From Glycine soja (Eukaryota; Streptophyta; Magnoliopsida; Fabales; Fabaceae), in assembly GCF_004193775.1 (NCBI RefSeq), contig NC_041016.1:46872767-46936766 (forward strand): a stretch of DNA of 64,000 nucleotides, read 5' to 3'. Positions 25,476-37,962 of this stretch are shown here, piece after piece. The first letter of the stretch is position 1, and the number at the start of each line of letters is the position of its first letter. Under the pieces are notes generated by a model that worked only from the letters and a program-made list of their open reading frames with translations, ran no database searches and was not told the DNA's origin. A program made the position numbers and the translations under genes.

Positions 25476-25690
25476 TGAATCTAGTAGTCCCAATTCTTCT
25501 TGCGGCGGATGACAATTTCCCATATTTTGTCAATGCTCCTGTAATAGAAGGAAACTTCATCGCCGTGGGAGAAATCATTATCCACAAGGAATTGATACCA
25601 TGGTCATACAACATATTTGCACTCGATTCCAATGTCAAAGACCACAACATTCCACTGTAATGGAGGTTCAAATCTTCTAAGAATGGTCAT
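25476..25690 (-). pseudogene. B3-like second domain fused to a truncated helicase (M1)
   Basis: Reads LRRFEPPLQWNVVVFD, PWYQFLVDNDF, SHGDEVSFYYRS and KIWEIVIRRKKNWDY to a stop. An in-frame TGA lies just before PWYQ. It follows the helicase codons LLNQT directly: the junction falls at ACATG, present in both parent sequences. The rest of the helicase and the first B3 domain have been deleted relative to M0 and P2. Confidence 0.75.
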
Positions 25691-28600
25691 GTCTGATTTA
25701 GTAGTTCAGCTAATTGAGTTCCTTGATGGATATTGCAGGTTGAGTCTTCAAAAACTGGAACAGGAATTTTGAATTTTGAATATGCAGTTCTACCTCCAGG
25801 CAATAATAGAGAAGCTATGCCACTAGAGGCAATCATAATTACAATTTTATTGTCAACTCTTAGTGAACTTGCAAGTGTTTTCCAAATGTATGTTTTTCCT
25901 GTACCTCCATATCCGTAGAGGAAAAACATACCACCTTCATCTTTATTAACAACTTCAATAATCTGGTTATAAATTGATGCTTGTTGGTCTGGAATCATCG
26001 ATATGTGGTGTTAGATGCAAAGAAGAATGAATCCAGTTGAAACACTTAATTGTAGAGGAAAATAGCTAACAGAAAAATGGACATAACAATTTTCAGAGGT
26101 CTAAATTGCTCTGTAGTTAATATACCTGTCATATGAGAAAATAGATGTTCAAACTCTTATATGAGTTCTTAATTGTTGTAATTGAGTTCAGTTAATATAA
26201 GGCTATTGTCTAGATAGGTAGGGCAATTCGCATCTTTTGGATATGACATTGAAGGATAGTCTCTAAGTGATCTTTGATTTGTTTGCAATAGTTGTTCAAT
26301 TTCAAGCAACACCAAATTTTTAAGACTGTTATCACTAAGCTGTAATGCTAAGATACAAAAGGAAAAAAAAGTCAAATTGTGTGTTGCATCAATATTCGTT
26401 TGTGTCACGGAAAATTAGTACTGACATGGACTTGTTGATGATTTTTTATAATTATAGACAATGTCATCAGCCATCCAATGCCAAGTTTGGTCCCAAACTT
26501 GTTCATTGTTCCAGTTAAAAGTAACAACACAAATAATTTCCTGATATAATGTACTGAGCCCCAGTGTTTTACTTCTTTGATTGCTTCAATGAATTCTTTA
26601 TCATCTTGCAAAAAACCCATAGCAAAACATGCTTCTCTATATGTAGGATATTGAACATTACCAATTGTTCTTAAGTCCTCAAATGAGGTAGGTCCTTTGC
26701 AAATAGTAAGCATCATCCTTAAGTAAAATAATTCGCCTGTAATTGGTGGGACCCATAGTAACCTGCCAATGGTGTAGCCTTTCTTCCTAAGCTGCCAACA
26801 TCTTTTCTTTTTACTATATACAAACTTAAAAACAAATTCTGCGTAAGTAAGACTTCTTCCTTCAACAGAGTTTTGGTTGGTGTTCATCCATGAAATAAAC
26901 TTTGAATCAGAGATGCTTGGCTTAGACAACACATCATCAATATTGTCATGGTCTTCATCGACAACACTGTTGGCCTGGAAGATGGAAATGTAATCTTTCA
27001 ACAGCAGGTTTTCTGTCATGTATTGGAAATCCAAATATTCTCCAAGTAGATTTACAAGGACATATGTATCTGTCATGAAGATGTAGGTGTTAAAACAATA
27101 ATGGTCAAATAAATTAGAGATTAAATTCTAATAATACCTGCAATCTAGATATTCTTTGATCTCATCATTATGAGTGCTACCATAGTGAATTGGATCATTA
27201 TCATCATGAATCAAAACAGCAGTTATTCTGTCATATCCTTTGTTGATGTACTTGAATAAATATTTGATAGAAGTGCTTTGGTTACACCATTCAACATTGA
27301 TATGGGCTTGGTATTTTTTGAGTAATTTTAGGTTGTAGGTACAATATACTTGTTATCAATTATAACACCATTTTTCTCAATTGTGTGACCATTGTTTCTC
27401 CTACGATAGTCCAGATAACCATCTGCATCTAAAACCGTATGCGGTTGAAACATTTTAGGATAGAAACGACTGCACTTGCCTTCTTTCATGCATGACGATT
27501 CAGCTCTTGAAATTCCACATGGGCTATGAACCATATGGTTTTTTACTAATGAATGCAGTTTTGGATCATCTTGTTGTGAAGATATCTCTGCTGATATAAT
27601 TCGATCAATTTCATCCGAAGATGGATATTTGTTATCGGGATGTAAAAAAAGCAACAAATGGATATGAGGCAACCATCATTTTTTAAATTCTATTGTATAC
27701 ATATCTGCAATTCATTAGTAAGACTATTAACAGATATGAATTAATGTTATTAGATATGATTGTGTGGTCAATATTAACAATGCAAAATAAGTATCTGGCA
27801 CATAATATAAATTCACCAAACTTAGAATCAACTTACATGCAATAACTTTCCCTAGCATCTGATTCTTTGTCAGGTCCATCAGCATTTGTTCATACTTTAG
27901 TTTGAAGACTCGAGAGATTATGTCTGGTCTATCTGTTGCTTTTAGATTCAAGGGATTCAACAATCTATGGATTTGAAACCAATTTGGATTGCAGGTTAAA
28001 GTTATAAACAAATTTGGGAAGCCCACATGGCTGCATATGATCATACCATCAAAATAAAGTTGATCCATATAACGTGGACTGCCAACAAAGGTTGAAGGAA
28101 AAATTACTCTTTTACCTTTATTTAGGCCTTTCGTGCATCCATCATCCAATGAGTGTTGTAAGCTGCAAAAATTGTCAACTCAAAGTTTTTTTGGTTGTTT
28201 CTGATGTAAGAAAGCCTTTCTGATTCAACCATAGTATACCCCTCAACAACAAATTGTTGGAATAGTCTCCTAGAATACAACAAAGTTTTTGATTCATTTG
28301 ATCTGCATTGTAACCTGTAAGCAAACCACTTCCTCATTGTAAGACAATTTCTCTTCCTTTTCTTGCTACCTGGTGTACTACTATGGAGGATATCAGGTCT
28401 ATATCCATCTTCCCCGGAAGGAAACATGAAAGGGTATTGTAGAACTAGATAGCTAGAATGTAATTCATGGATCCTTTGTAATTGTCCATGCTGAGTTTCA
28501 ACAATAATATCTCCTTTTGAATTTGCATCTAAATCGCCTACAATTAGTGCAACAACTTCTAGAACAATAGGTACATTATATGTACGACCATCATTTTCAC

Positions 28601-29320
28601 GGTTAACAATCAATTTCAACCTGACATTATGCACTTGACCGTCTTTGAATTTATTTCTTGTCATCCTGAAACTTTTTGCATGCACGTTGTATTCATCCAG
28701 CATCTCACTAAGTTGTGAAACAATGTGTGCTTGAATTTGATTATGTGGATTACTGACAAAAGTATATATATATATATATATATATATATGCAAGATTAGC
28801 AATGCAAAATAAAGAATTGGAATCTGTTTAAATCTAACATTCTTTATGGATGTTGTGCATTCATAATAATAAGAATGAAAGAGTAACTACCATACTGCAT
28901 TAATCCTATTCTGCACTTCATTTTCTGTGGGAAAGATATACAATTGTGCAAATTTAGGTTCTTTCCCTGGCATTGGTAACATGCTACTTATTTTGTGACA
29001 TGGTTGACCTTGAATTCTTATTGTAGGAGGTCTTCTTGAATGATTAATTGATTTGTCGAACTTAATACCAACAGAAGTAAAGGAAAACATCATGTTATAT
29101 GTCCTTATGTTTTGTTGGTAATTTTTACTATCAGATGTATCATGATCATACAAAAGTTAGTGGAGATATTTAGGTGAATTTTGTAACAATGGAAGTTCAA
29201 CTTTTTCATCTCCACAACATAAGCTGGATCTTTGGTTTGAAGTATTTTTATGTCGAGATTCTTTCATTATACCACACATTTGAATTACAATGGCTACATT
29301 GCATGAGTTGGTCACCAAGA
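25687..29320 (-). pseudogene. Helitron RepHel, M1 copy (helicase truncated after Walker A)
   Basis: N-terminal blocks (29153-28887, 28802-28122), Helitron-like N domain (SHVGFPNLFITLTCNPNW, 28040-27985), HUH block LPHIHLLLFLHPDN (27672-27630), and an intact Tyr segment at ~27255 preceded by NVEWCNQS. Further helicase-side blocks are at 27076-26405 and 26408-26169, and Walker A GYGGTGKT at ~25915. HIH is retained, but the codon two before LPHIH is TGA (Arg CGA in M0), a change shared with P2. The frame then runs into the B3 fragment, so Walker B and all later helicase motifs are absent. The single site at 26082-26086 matches the target of the copia insertion in P2. Confidence 0.88.
28765..28790. 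repeat. (TA)n microsatellite in the M1 RepHel
   Basis: About 12 TA units. The counterpart in P2 near 39916 is much shorter, so this has expanded or contracted since the inverted duplication. Confidence 0.9.
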
Positions 29321-29519
29321 TCAGAATACCCTAAAATTTTTTAATGACATATGGCAAAATGATGTTGGCTATTGAAAATGTTTTAGAGAAAACATGTAAA
29401 TTGGAACATGATAAACAAAAGGGGTTTTGCACAGTGCAACCCATCCGAGGGTAAGCATGAAATTAAAATGTCAAAGATAACTTGAAAGCAGGCAAATTCA
29501 TTTAGTTGGAGAAGGTCTT

Positions 29520-30745
29520 GCTAATTTGTTAGAGGAAAGTTGCACAGGCGAAATTTCAAAACTTCTTGGTTCATCATCCAATTCATCAGCTGATAGACGC
29601 TTTGTGGGTGTTAATGGAACCCTTAGAAGTGGGTCATGATCTGCTATCACAGACACAGATTACTGCATAAAAAATTTACTGATTAATAAGTTGAATGCAA
29701 AGTTGGAATGAGCCAAATTTCTACTTTTCGTGAAATGATAGCAAAATACATCACACTAAAAGACACAAGAACAATCTTAGCTTACAGATTCAACTTGTGT
29801 AGGAACCCTGGACTCAACGATTAGACTATTGATCTTGGAACATGGCTGCATGATATATAAATTGAGAGTAACCAAACACATTGAGTATATTGCTATTATG
29901 ACAACAACTAAAACACAGGTGGCAAAACAGTACCTCAGTATCAGGCAACATATCCTGCACAACATTGATCAAATCTAATTCATTTGAATATTTAAGAACA
30001 ATAACATTGCTGAACTTTGACTGGACCTTGACTTTAAATGCAAGTACACAACCCAGTAGCCTATCAAGTGCTTGAGGAGAAGCGTTTAAATCAACGTCAC
30101 CACCCTTGCGCAACAAAAAATTCAATGACTTAATATCCACAATGATATTGGATAGCAAATAAACAGAATCTGATTGTAAATTAAGATGTAGCACATCATA
30201 ATACAATTACATACTCCCATTTTTAGGTTGTTAACTTCATTGGTTGATTGACCAATCAACTCTACACATTCACGGTCCCAGGCTAAAAATTTTGTATCTT
30301 CGTCTTTGTCTTTAATCATCACTTCAACTTGATACCTTAAGACAGGTTGATCATTGTGTTTCCCACATCCACATGTGAATGGCACAACACCTATGTCAAT
30401 TTTTTTGTGGCATTGACTACAAGCTGGATAACACCATGAATGATTATCCATCATTATCTTTGTAATCGTGCCCACAGTAACACAAACAATTTCCTGCATG
30501 AATAACAATGGAATTAAATTTTGTTCAAAGCGATCGTAGAATTGAATAAGTCTAGCCTAGCTGGAGTCTTAATCCGCCCAGGTAAACGGTAAATATAAAT
30601 AAGAGCATGACCTCCGAAATGGCATTAATCTGGGAAATGCTTTTTGCTTCAGCCTTTGAAAGAAATGCATCCTTTGATGATAACTGAGTGGATCCTGAAA
30701 GTTGTGAACTGCTTTGGCCAAGAGGCATCAAAACTGATTTGATCC
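29520..30745 (-). pseudogene. RPA1-like single-strand DNA-binding protein, C-terminal half (M1)
   Basis: Helitron-encoded RPA homologues are thought to bind single-stranded DNA during rolling-circle transposition. This fragment carries the C-terminal OB-fold with zinc-ribbon residues (ACSQCHKK, FTCGCGKHN), then VLRYQVEVMIKDKDEDTKFLAWDREC and a downstream FKVKVQ block. It starts abruptly at about 30745, where B3-derived sequence is joined. The N-terminal OB-folds are missing. Unlike P1 and P2, the CGCG zinc cysteine is kept here. Confidence 0.8.
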
Positions 30746-32170
30746 TTCATCGTTCAGCCCATCCGCAAAGTAGACTTTTTGCCAATGTTGTCTTAGCCTG
30801 AACTGGTATGTTGTTCCATTATATATGAAGTTGACAAACTGAGGGTATTACGATGCCCATTGTTGGTTGTAAAAAGAGGGCACTTCTTTCATGTCCTACA
30901 AAAATTCATAGCAAGAAAAAGAATATGAAACTACATGAAGAATAAAAAGAGTTGGTATATAAGATTGCCCTATCATTGTGGAATGCTGCTGTGAACTGCA
31001 GGATTAATGGTTTTGTGTTAATCGGATATTGAATCTGCCGTGAGACAAAATGGAAAAATTAAAACCAAGTATCTTATTGAAAGAGTAAAATTTAAAATAT
31101 CTGGAGAATGACAACAACACAATAAAATTAATGAATGTATCATCGAATGACTAAAATGAAATACTTCTAAAGTTAACAAATATAAAAGTTGCGCAGTATT
31201 CTTACTGTTGTAAATGCGCTTATAATCCTTTGGATCAAATTTTCAAGGTGATACTCATGTCTAACTTAACAGGTTATATAAAGTGTATTTTGAAATTAAA
31301 CATCGAGATGGACACAGGCTGGTGGCATAAAGTAGCTTTCGATTGGAATGCAGATTAACAATGAGAATAGAAAAGCTATAGCCAAGTTTTTGGGATTGTT
31401 TTGGTTTGTCAGAAAGTAACCAATGTTAAAATTACCTGAACATGTTTGTTTTCTGGTTTGATTACATGTTAGATTTCTCATATGATCATATAGAATAGGA
31501 CTATGTCTGTTTTTTGGTTTGGTCTAGAATTACAATGTGCAATTATTGTTGAACATGACAAATCAATATAGGTCCAAATTTGGAAGTTAAGCAGCATAAT
31601 TGGCTAACCAAAAAGAATTGAGGTAAATAATAAGTCTCTAAAAAGGATTTGTAACATGATAAGCCACTCAAAATCATGAGCGACACGCAAAAAGAAAAAA
31701 GACAGTGCAAATAACAATCCTAGTAGGAGAATATTATATTTAATTACTATTTATTAGTGGTATATTGCAAATCAGGACCAATATATAGTACTATATTGCA
31801 ATTTAATATCAATAAACAAAATAAATAACAAAGAAAATTGGCTATTTGTTGTTTGGCGGTCAAAGGAGAACAAAAGAAAATTTCTAACCGTTGATAATAT
31901 TAATGAGTCAAAATATATCCGTGCATGCATTGAAAAGATTAACCAAGGAAGAAGCTTTGGTTTGATAGCTAGAACAAAATAGCAGGAGACAAAGAAAACC
32001 TAGGTATGCACTAACAAAAGGGTGGAGAGATTTTAAACTGGGATTATAATGTTCGAAGTAATTTGAGAAGGCAAGCGGGTTATTCCTTTCACATTGACCT
32101 TGCTTGTTGCGGATGATGAGTTAAAACTGGTGCTTATGTCCGTTGAGTCAGTCGATAACTCTGAAGCCAT
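30745..32170 (-). pseudogene. B3-like gene, 5' half, joined out of frame to RPA (M1)
   Basis: Exon a is 32170-32099 (ATG; MASELSTDSTD, Ser/Thr-rich). Exon b is ~31034-30967, reading PLILQFTAAFHNDR. Exon c runs from ~30899: EVPSFYNQQW, FIYNGTTYQFRLRQHW, VYFADGLNDEG. Within exon c the sequence switches to RPA at about 30745 and the frame closes at TGA. There is also a stop before YPQFVNF. The same join occurs at ~37962 on the plus strand, so it predates the inverted duplication. Confidence 0.72.
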
Positions 32171-32589
32171 GCTGGCAGGTGTTTGAGTGTTTTTTCTCAA
32201 AGGAATGAGGAGTGAATATCTATAGAAGAAGTGCTCTCTGGAAAATAAATGTTGGAGTGACGCAGTGGTTGGTGAAAATGTGTAAGTCGCAGAATACGAA
32301 GGGAGTAAGATATTGTTTTTGCAATAACACGTCTGGATATCTATGCATGTTTGCTTTTCGTTTGTTAGTGTTTGTTGAGATGACCAGGTTTTAATTTTTG
32401 CTCACGCATATGCATGTATGGCTCTTACTTTCGTGTTTACTATTATGACTTTTTTGGTTGCTTTTGGGTTTAGAAAGTGTTTGACGGACACTTTTATTGG
32501 TTTACCTGTATGTTGAGTTCTTATCTTATCATTTGTTTTTATAACCACTGTTGCTAAGCTTTTTCCATTGACTACATCATAGATTTAGG

Positions 32590-34645
32590 AGCAAGCAATT
32601 TTATGCAGAGTTATGGTACATGCTCCTGATAAGATTAAGTTGATTGATGGATCAAGAGAAACTTTGAAACTTGCTGTAAGGATCACTGATCTTTGGTTCT
32701 TTGGGATCCCCAACAAGTCCGAACAGGCTGAAATGGTTATTGTTGATTCTGATGTATGGTTTTATTGGTTCTTTGCATTGCTATATTATTGACCATTCAA
32801 TCAGCTATTTATATGCTTTGTATATCATAGGGAGATGAAATCCATGTTATTTGTAAACAAGATCAGCTAAAGTCTTGGAAGGCTGATTTAAAAGAAAATT
32901 CTACTTATGTCTTGCATAATTTTAAAGTGCTGAATACATTATAACCTGGTATACTGATACATTTATTGTTGTTTGTTCCTAATAGTGGTCAAGTGCTATC
33001 TTGCACTCTTTGGGAAAATTACTGCTAGCAGTTCTTAGCTTACTTGAATGACTTTGAAGATGGTAGGCCCATTATTATTCTTTTGACACATGCCAGAATC
33101 AAAAAAGGGCAGGGTAGGTCTAATGTGGAATTTGTCAATTGTGATGCTCATTAAATGACATCTGCTCTTTTTCTTTGTTACAAATGCAGGATCATATCCA
33201 CCCTTAGTGAGTAATTCTTTGAAAGCTTCAAAACTAATGATCAACGAACTTGTGTTGGAAATACAAGAGTTCAGTGAAATGTCTTTTGCTATTGCTGTTA
33301 ATTCTGTATTTACAGATTTTGTTATTTAACTATGTAACTTATTTTTCGCCACGGTTTTCTATTTATTCTATTCCTATAGGCTTTGTGATTCAGGAATTGA
33401 GGTCAAATCAGTTTTGACGCCTCTTGGCCAAAGCAGTTCACAGCTTTCAGGATCGACTCAGTTATCATCAATGAATGCATTTCTTTCAAAGGCTGAAGCA
33501 AAAAGCATTTCACAGATTAATGCCATTTCGAAGGTCATGCTCTTATTTATATTTACCGTTTACCTGGATGGATTAAGACTCCAGCTAGGCTAGACTTATT
33601 CAATTCTACGATCGCTTTGAACAAAATTTAATGCCACTGTTATTCATGCAGGAAATTGTTTGTGTTACTGTAAGCATGATTACAAAGATAGTGATGGATA
33701 ATCATTCATGGTGTTACCTAGCTTGTAGTCAATGCCACAATAAAACTGATATTGGCGTTGTGCCATTCACATGCGGATTTGGCAAACACAATCATCAACC
33801 TGTCTTAAGGTATCGAGTTGAAGTGATGGTTAAAGACAAAGAGGAAGATACAAAATTTTTACTCTAGGACCGTGAATGTGCAGAGTTGATTGGTCAATCA
33901 GCCGATGAAGTTAACAGCCTAAAAATGGTAGTATGTAATTTATTATGATATGCTACATCTTCATTTACAATCAGATTTTGTTTATTTGCTATCCAATTTC
34001 ATTGTGGATATTCCGTCATTGAATTTTTTGTTGCGCAAGGGTGGTGACGTTGATTTAAACGCTTCTCCTCAGGCACTTGATAGGCTGCTGGGTTGTGTCC
34101 TTGCATTTAAAGTCAAGGTTCAGCCAAAGTTCAACAATGTTGTTGTTCTTAAATATTCAAATGAATTAGATTTGATCAATGTTGTGCAAGATATGTTGCC
34201 TGATACTGAGGTACTGTTTTGCCACCTGTGTTTTAGTTGTTGTCATAATAGCAATATACTCGATGTGTTTGGTTACTCTCAATTTATATATCATGCAGCC
34301 ATGTTCCAAGATCGATAGTCCAATCATTGAGTCCAGGGATCCTACACAAGTTGAATCTATAAGCTAAGATTGTTCATGTGTCTTTTGGTGTGATGTATTT
34401 TGCTATCATCTCACGAAAAGTAGAAATTTGGCTCATTCCAACTTTGCATTCAGCTTATTAATCAGTAAATTTTTTATGCAGCAATTTGTGTCTGTGATAG
34501 CAGATCATGACCCACTTCTAAGGGTTCCATTAACACCCACAAAGCACCTATCAGCTGATGAATTGGATGATGAACCAAGAAGTTCTGAAATTTCACCTGC
34601 GCAACTTTCCTCTAACAAATTATCAAGACCTTCTCCAACTAAATG
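32590..34645 (+). pseudogene. RPA1-like protein, nearly complete (P1)
   Basis: Exon-like blocks: 32600-32752 (IKLIDGSRETLKLAVRITDL, first OB-fold), 32831-32945 (GDEIHVICKQDQ), 32995-33110 (VLSCTLWENY and LLTHARIKKGQG, second OB-fold), 33190-33285 (YPPLVSNSFKASKLMINE), 33370-33535, 33652-33930 (zinc-ribbon OB-fold) and 33940-34370, ending near 34645. This matches the multi-OB layout of Helitron RPA proteins (DUF223 plus Rep_fac-A_C). Defects: TAG replaces Trp in LLWDREC (~33867), and CGFGKH has lost a zinc cysteine. It is the only copy in the window with the N-terminal half. Confidence 0.8.
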
Positions 34646-35449
34646 AATTTGCCTGCTTTCAAGTTATCTTTGACATTTTAAATTCATGTTATTGCCAACT
34701 TGTGATGTTGGCCAAACATTTTACTATTTTGTTGTTGTCTCTCTATATAACTTTTCATAAACACTGTTTTATGTTATCTGTTTCTAACATGTAATATATG
34801 GCTTTATTTTTTATTAGTTCTAAAGTCGATAACAAAATCATTTGCTATATCCTCCTCATCATGACCATGATTGATATTAATTGGCAGAATTGAGTCAAGA
34901 GAATGGCTCACTACATCCTTTTCCTAAGTTAGTCATGGAATCTGTGATGCGTTTGTAGCCCGGGGGCAAAAGTTCAATTGTGCAATTGAAATTGTATTGT
35001 CAGCCATGTGTAAAATGAAATATGACCAATTATTACCACGCTATTACAGAAATCATATCATCGCAAGAATTGGATTCAATTGTCAGGTGCTTTTAACCTA
35101 AATAGTATTGACGCATCATTTCAGCAATAGCTCATGATGCGATAAAACCAGGATTTGTCTAATCTTTTATTTTAGATCCTTTGAAGACAAAAAATGAGAT
35201 CCATCAAGTTGAATAATATATGTTATAGATGTGATTAAAAAACAATTCACAGACTAGATTAACAAGCTGCTGCTGCACAGACAACATCTTTCATATTAAT
35301 TACCCTTTCAATCAGTCTCAGGCACCGATGGCTCTACATGCAAGTGTCATCAATCCTGTATGTGTGGCCCATTTTCCCAGCTGTTAATCTTGAATTATAG
35401 TCTTAGGCCTTCAATTTATACCATCTTCTCACTAATTTATAAATCTGTC
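34646..35449. other. Spacer between RPA and the RepHel N-terminus in P1
   Basis: AT-rich, non-coding. It probably contains the 3' end of the RPA transcript and the RepHel promoter. Nothing recognisable beyond that. Confidence 0.5.
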
Positions 35450-35830
35450 AAGTCAACAATTGCCATTCACACCATGCAAAGCACCAACTCACCGAAAGCC
35501 TAATTCAGCAAATGCCATAATAAAGAGCAAATGTATCATAGATAAGAAACAACAGCCTCGGGCTCAGCCCCCTCGACAAACAACTATGCACTCTACTTCA
35601 CAATGTAGGAATTATCATAGTAAAAAACTATATAAACCATTTTCCATGTAAAATAATTTTTTTTCAGATTAATTGATTCTATTTTACTTTTATTTGTCTC
35701 TATCTACAAGTAATTGCATCTGATACACTAGAGGATCTAAGTTCTGAATCAACACAAACAACCAATCAGAGAAAATTTGCAATCGAAAAATTTCTCATGC
35801 TGCCCATGACCATGCAATAAAGCGTGGAAG
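35450..35830 (+). pseudogene. RepHel N-terminal exons (P1), truncated
   Basis: Two blocks match the N-terminal exons of M0 on the minus strand (24330-24090). One is a basic, Pro/Gln-rich segment (KKQQPRAQPPRQTTMH, ~35545-35600). The other is an acidic DTLEDLSSESTQ segment (~35725-35765). The match ends before 35905, where the inverted-repeat arm begins, so the rest of this RepHel was deleted. Confidence 0.6.
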
Positions 35831-36532
35831 TCGGAATTATAATTCTAAGTCATTGACGACGATATCCATTGACATATTTTTTATCTATGTTTTCAATTGT
35901 TAATATAACACGCAAACCCAAAAGCAACCAAAAAACTCATGAACTTTGTTTATTTTAACCAACGCTAATTAGTTTAGCATTTTTACACTAACATGCAATT
36001 TCAATTACTGCCTTTAATCAAAAGAAAAGTTAGAATCAACTGCAGGTCACAGTTATTTTTTCAAGATTGATATGTATATATGTATAGTTAAAGAATCATC
36101 TAATTTGGTTAAAAAAATTTCGCTCATACAAAAAAATTTGCCTTCTGAAATTATATATTTATGATATATATAATTGCTTTGTTAACACGGCTAATATTAA
36201 ATACATGTTGATTTTTTTTCCTGATACATTCGTTTCCCTGCATTTTTATAAATATCAATATTGGTTGTGACATTCAGTAAGAAAAAAAACACTTCAGCTG
36301 TCTACACCACCAGTCCACCACAGATACATTCACAATGATTCAAATGACTCTCCATGTCCAATCTTCCGATGTCGCATTCAATGCTCGAGAATTCTCAAAC
36401 CCCTTCGAATTCCATGACTTACAGATTTTCACCAACCACTGTGTCACTCAACATTTATTTTCCAGAGAGCACTTCTTCTGTAGATATTCACTCCTCATTC
36501 CTTTGAGAAAAAACACTCAAACGCCTGCTATC

Positions 36533-37962
36533 ATGGCTTCAGAGTTATCGACTAACTCAACGGGCACAAGCACCAGTTCTAACTCATCATCCGCTACAAG
36601 CAAGGTCAGTGTGAAAGGAATAACCCGCTTACCTTCTCAAATTACTTCGAACATTATAATCCCAGTTTAAAATCTCTCCACCGCTTTTGTTAGTGCATAC
36701 CTAGGTTTTTTTTGTCTCCTGCTATTCTGTTCTAGCTATCAAACCAAAGCTTCTTCATTGGTTAATCTTTTCAATGCATGTACGAATATATTTTGACTCG
36801 TTAATATTATCAACTGTTAGAAATTTTGTTTTGTTCTCCTTTGACCGCCAGACAACAAATAGCCAATTTTCTTTGTTATTTATTCTGTTTATTGATATTA
36901 AATTGCAATATAGTACTATATATTGGTCCTGATTTAAAATATACCACTGATAGATAGTAATTAAATATAATATTCTCCTACTAGGATTGTTATTTGCTCT
37001 GTTTTTTTTTTCTTTTTGTGTGTCGCTCATGATTTTGAGTGGCTTATCATGTTACAAATCCTTTTTAGAAACTTATTCTTTACCTCAATTCTTTTTGGTT
37101 AGCCAATTATGCTGCTTAACTTCCAAATTTGGACCTATATTGATTTGTCATGTTCAACAATAGTTGCACATTGTAATTCTAGACCAAACCAAAAACCAGA
37201 CATAGTCCTATTCTATTTGATCATATGAGAAATCTAACATGTAATCAAACCAGAAAACAGACATAGTCCAGGAAATTTTAACATTGGTTACTTTCTGACA
37301 AACCAAAACAATCCCAAAAACTTGGCTATAGCTTTTCTATTCTCATTGTTAATCAGCATTCCAATCGAAAGCTACTTTATGCCACCAGCCTGTGTCCATC
37401 TCGATGTTTAATTTCAAAATACACTTTATATAACCTATCAAGTTAGGCATGAGTATCACGCTGAAAAATTGATCCAAAAGATTATAAGCGCATTTACAGC
37501 AGTAAGAATACTGCGCAACTTTTATATTTGTTAACTTTACAAGTATTTCATTTTAGTCATTCGATGATATATTCATTAATTTTATTGTGTTGTTGTCATT
37601 CTCCAGATATTTTAAATTTTCCTCTTTCAATAAGATACTTGGTTTTAATTTTTCCATTTTGTCTCACGGCAGATTCAATATCCGATTAACACAAAACCAT
37701 CAATCCTGCAGTTCACAGCAATATTCCACAATGATAGGGTAATCTTATATACTAACTCTTTTTATTCTTCATGTAGTTTCATATTCTTTTTCTTGCTATG
37801 AATTTTTGCAGGACATGATAGAAGTGCCCTCTTTTTAGCACCAACAATGGGCACCACAATACCCTCAGTTTCTCAACTTCAGATATAATGGAACAACATA
37901 CCAGTTAGGCTAAGACAGCATCGGCAAAAAGTCTACTTTGCGGAAGGGCTGAACGATGAAGG
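36533..37962 (+). pseudogene. B3-like gene, 5' half, joined out of frame to RPA (P2)
   Basis: Exon a 36533-36604 (MASELSTNSTGTSTSS, Ser/Thr-rich). Exon b ~37672-37737. Exon c from 37812 reads EVPSF, then a TAG, then HQQWAPQYPQFLNFRYNGTTYQ, then a further frameshift. At ~37962 it switches to RPA. The leader upstream of exon a (36300-36530) is recognisably similar to the leader of the complete B3-like gene at 54390-54592, so this is the B3 gene of a preceding unit rather than a stray piece. Confidence 0.7.
36605..37671. other. Intron a of the truncated B3-like gene (P2)
   Basis: Mirror of 31035-32098 in M1. On the minus strand, 37030-36755 is open for 91 codons (containing ENWLFVVWRSKENK). The M1 counterpart on the plus strand (~31815-31980) keeps the frame. 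I cannot say whether it is a captured fragment or chance. Confidence 0.5.

Larger units (their letters stand above)
25250..32475 (-). mobile_element. Helitron copy M1 (rearranged; left arm of the inverted repeat)
   Basis: Minus-strand order: B3 5' half (32170 to ~30745), RPA 3' half (~30745 to 29520), RepHel (29320 to 25687), B3 second domain (25690 to 25476). It is homologous to 35905-42616 plus 51810-52205 on the plus strand, including shared breakpoints and a shared nonsense codon. No Helitron 3' hairpin is recognisable downstream of 25476, so the 3' end is lost or degraded. Boundaries are approximate. Confidence 0.85.
25687..32475 (-). repeat. Left arm of a ~7-kb inverted repeat
   Basis: Reverse complement of 35905-42616 plus 51810-52205, from the B3 promoter region through RPA and RepHel to the Walker A block. 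Similarity is high but not perfect, with small indels and private stop codons in each arm. The outer limit on this side is the helicase/B3 deletion junction. Confidence 0.88.
32476..35904 (+). mobile_element. Helitron segment P1 (5' part of a unit: RPA plus RepHel N-terminus)
   Basis: This is the ~3.4-kb spacer of the large inverted repeat. It reads RPA (32590-34645), then N-terminal RepHel exons (35450-35830), and then breaks off where the right arm starts. It therefore preserves the natural order RPA then RepHel. I cannot locate the 5' TC terminus. Confidence 0.75.
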
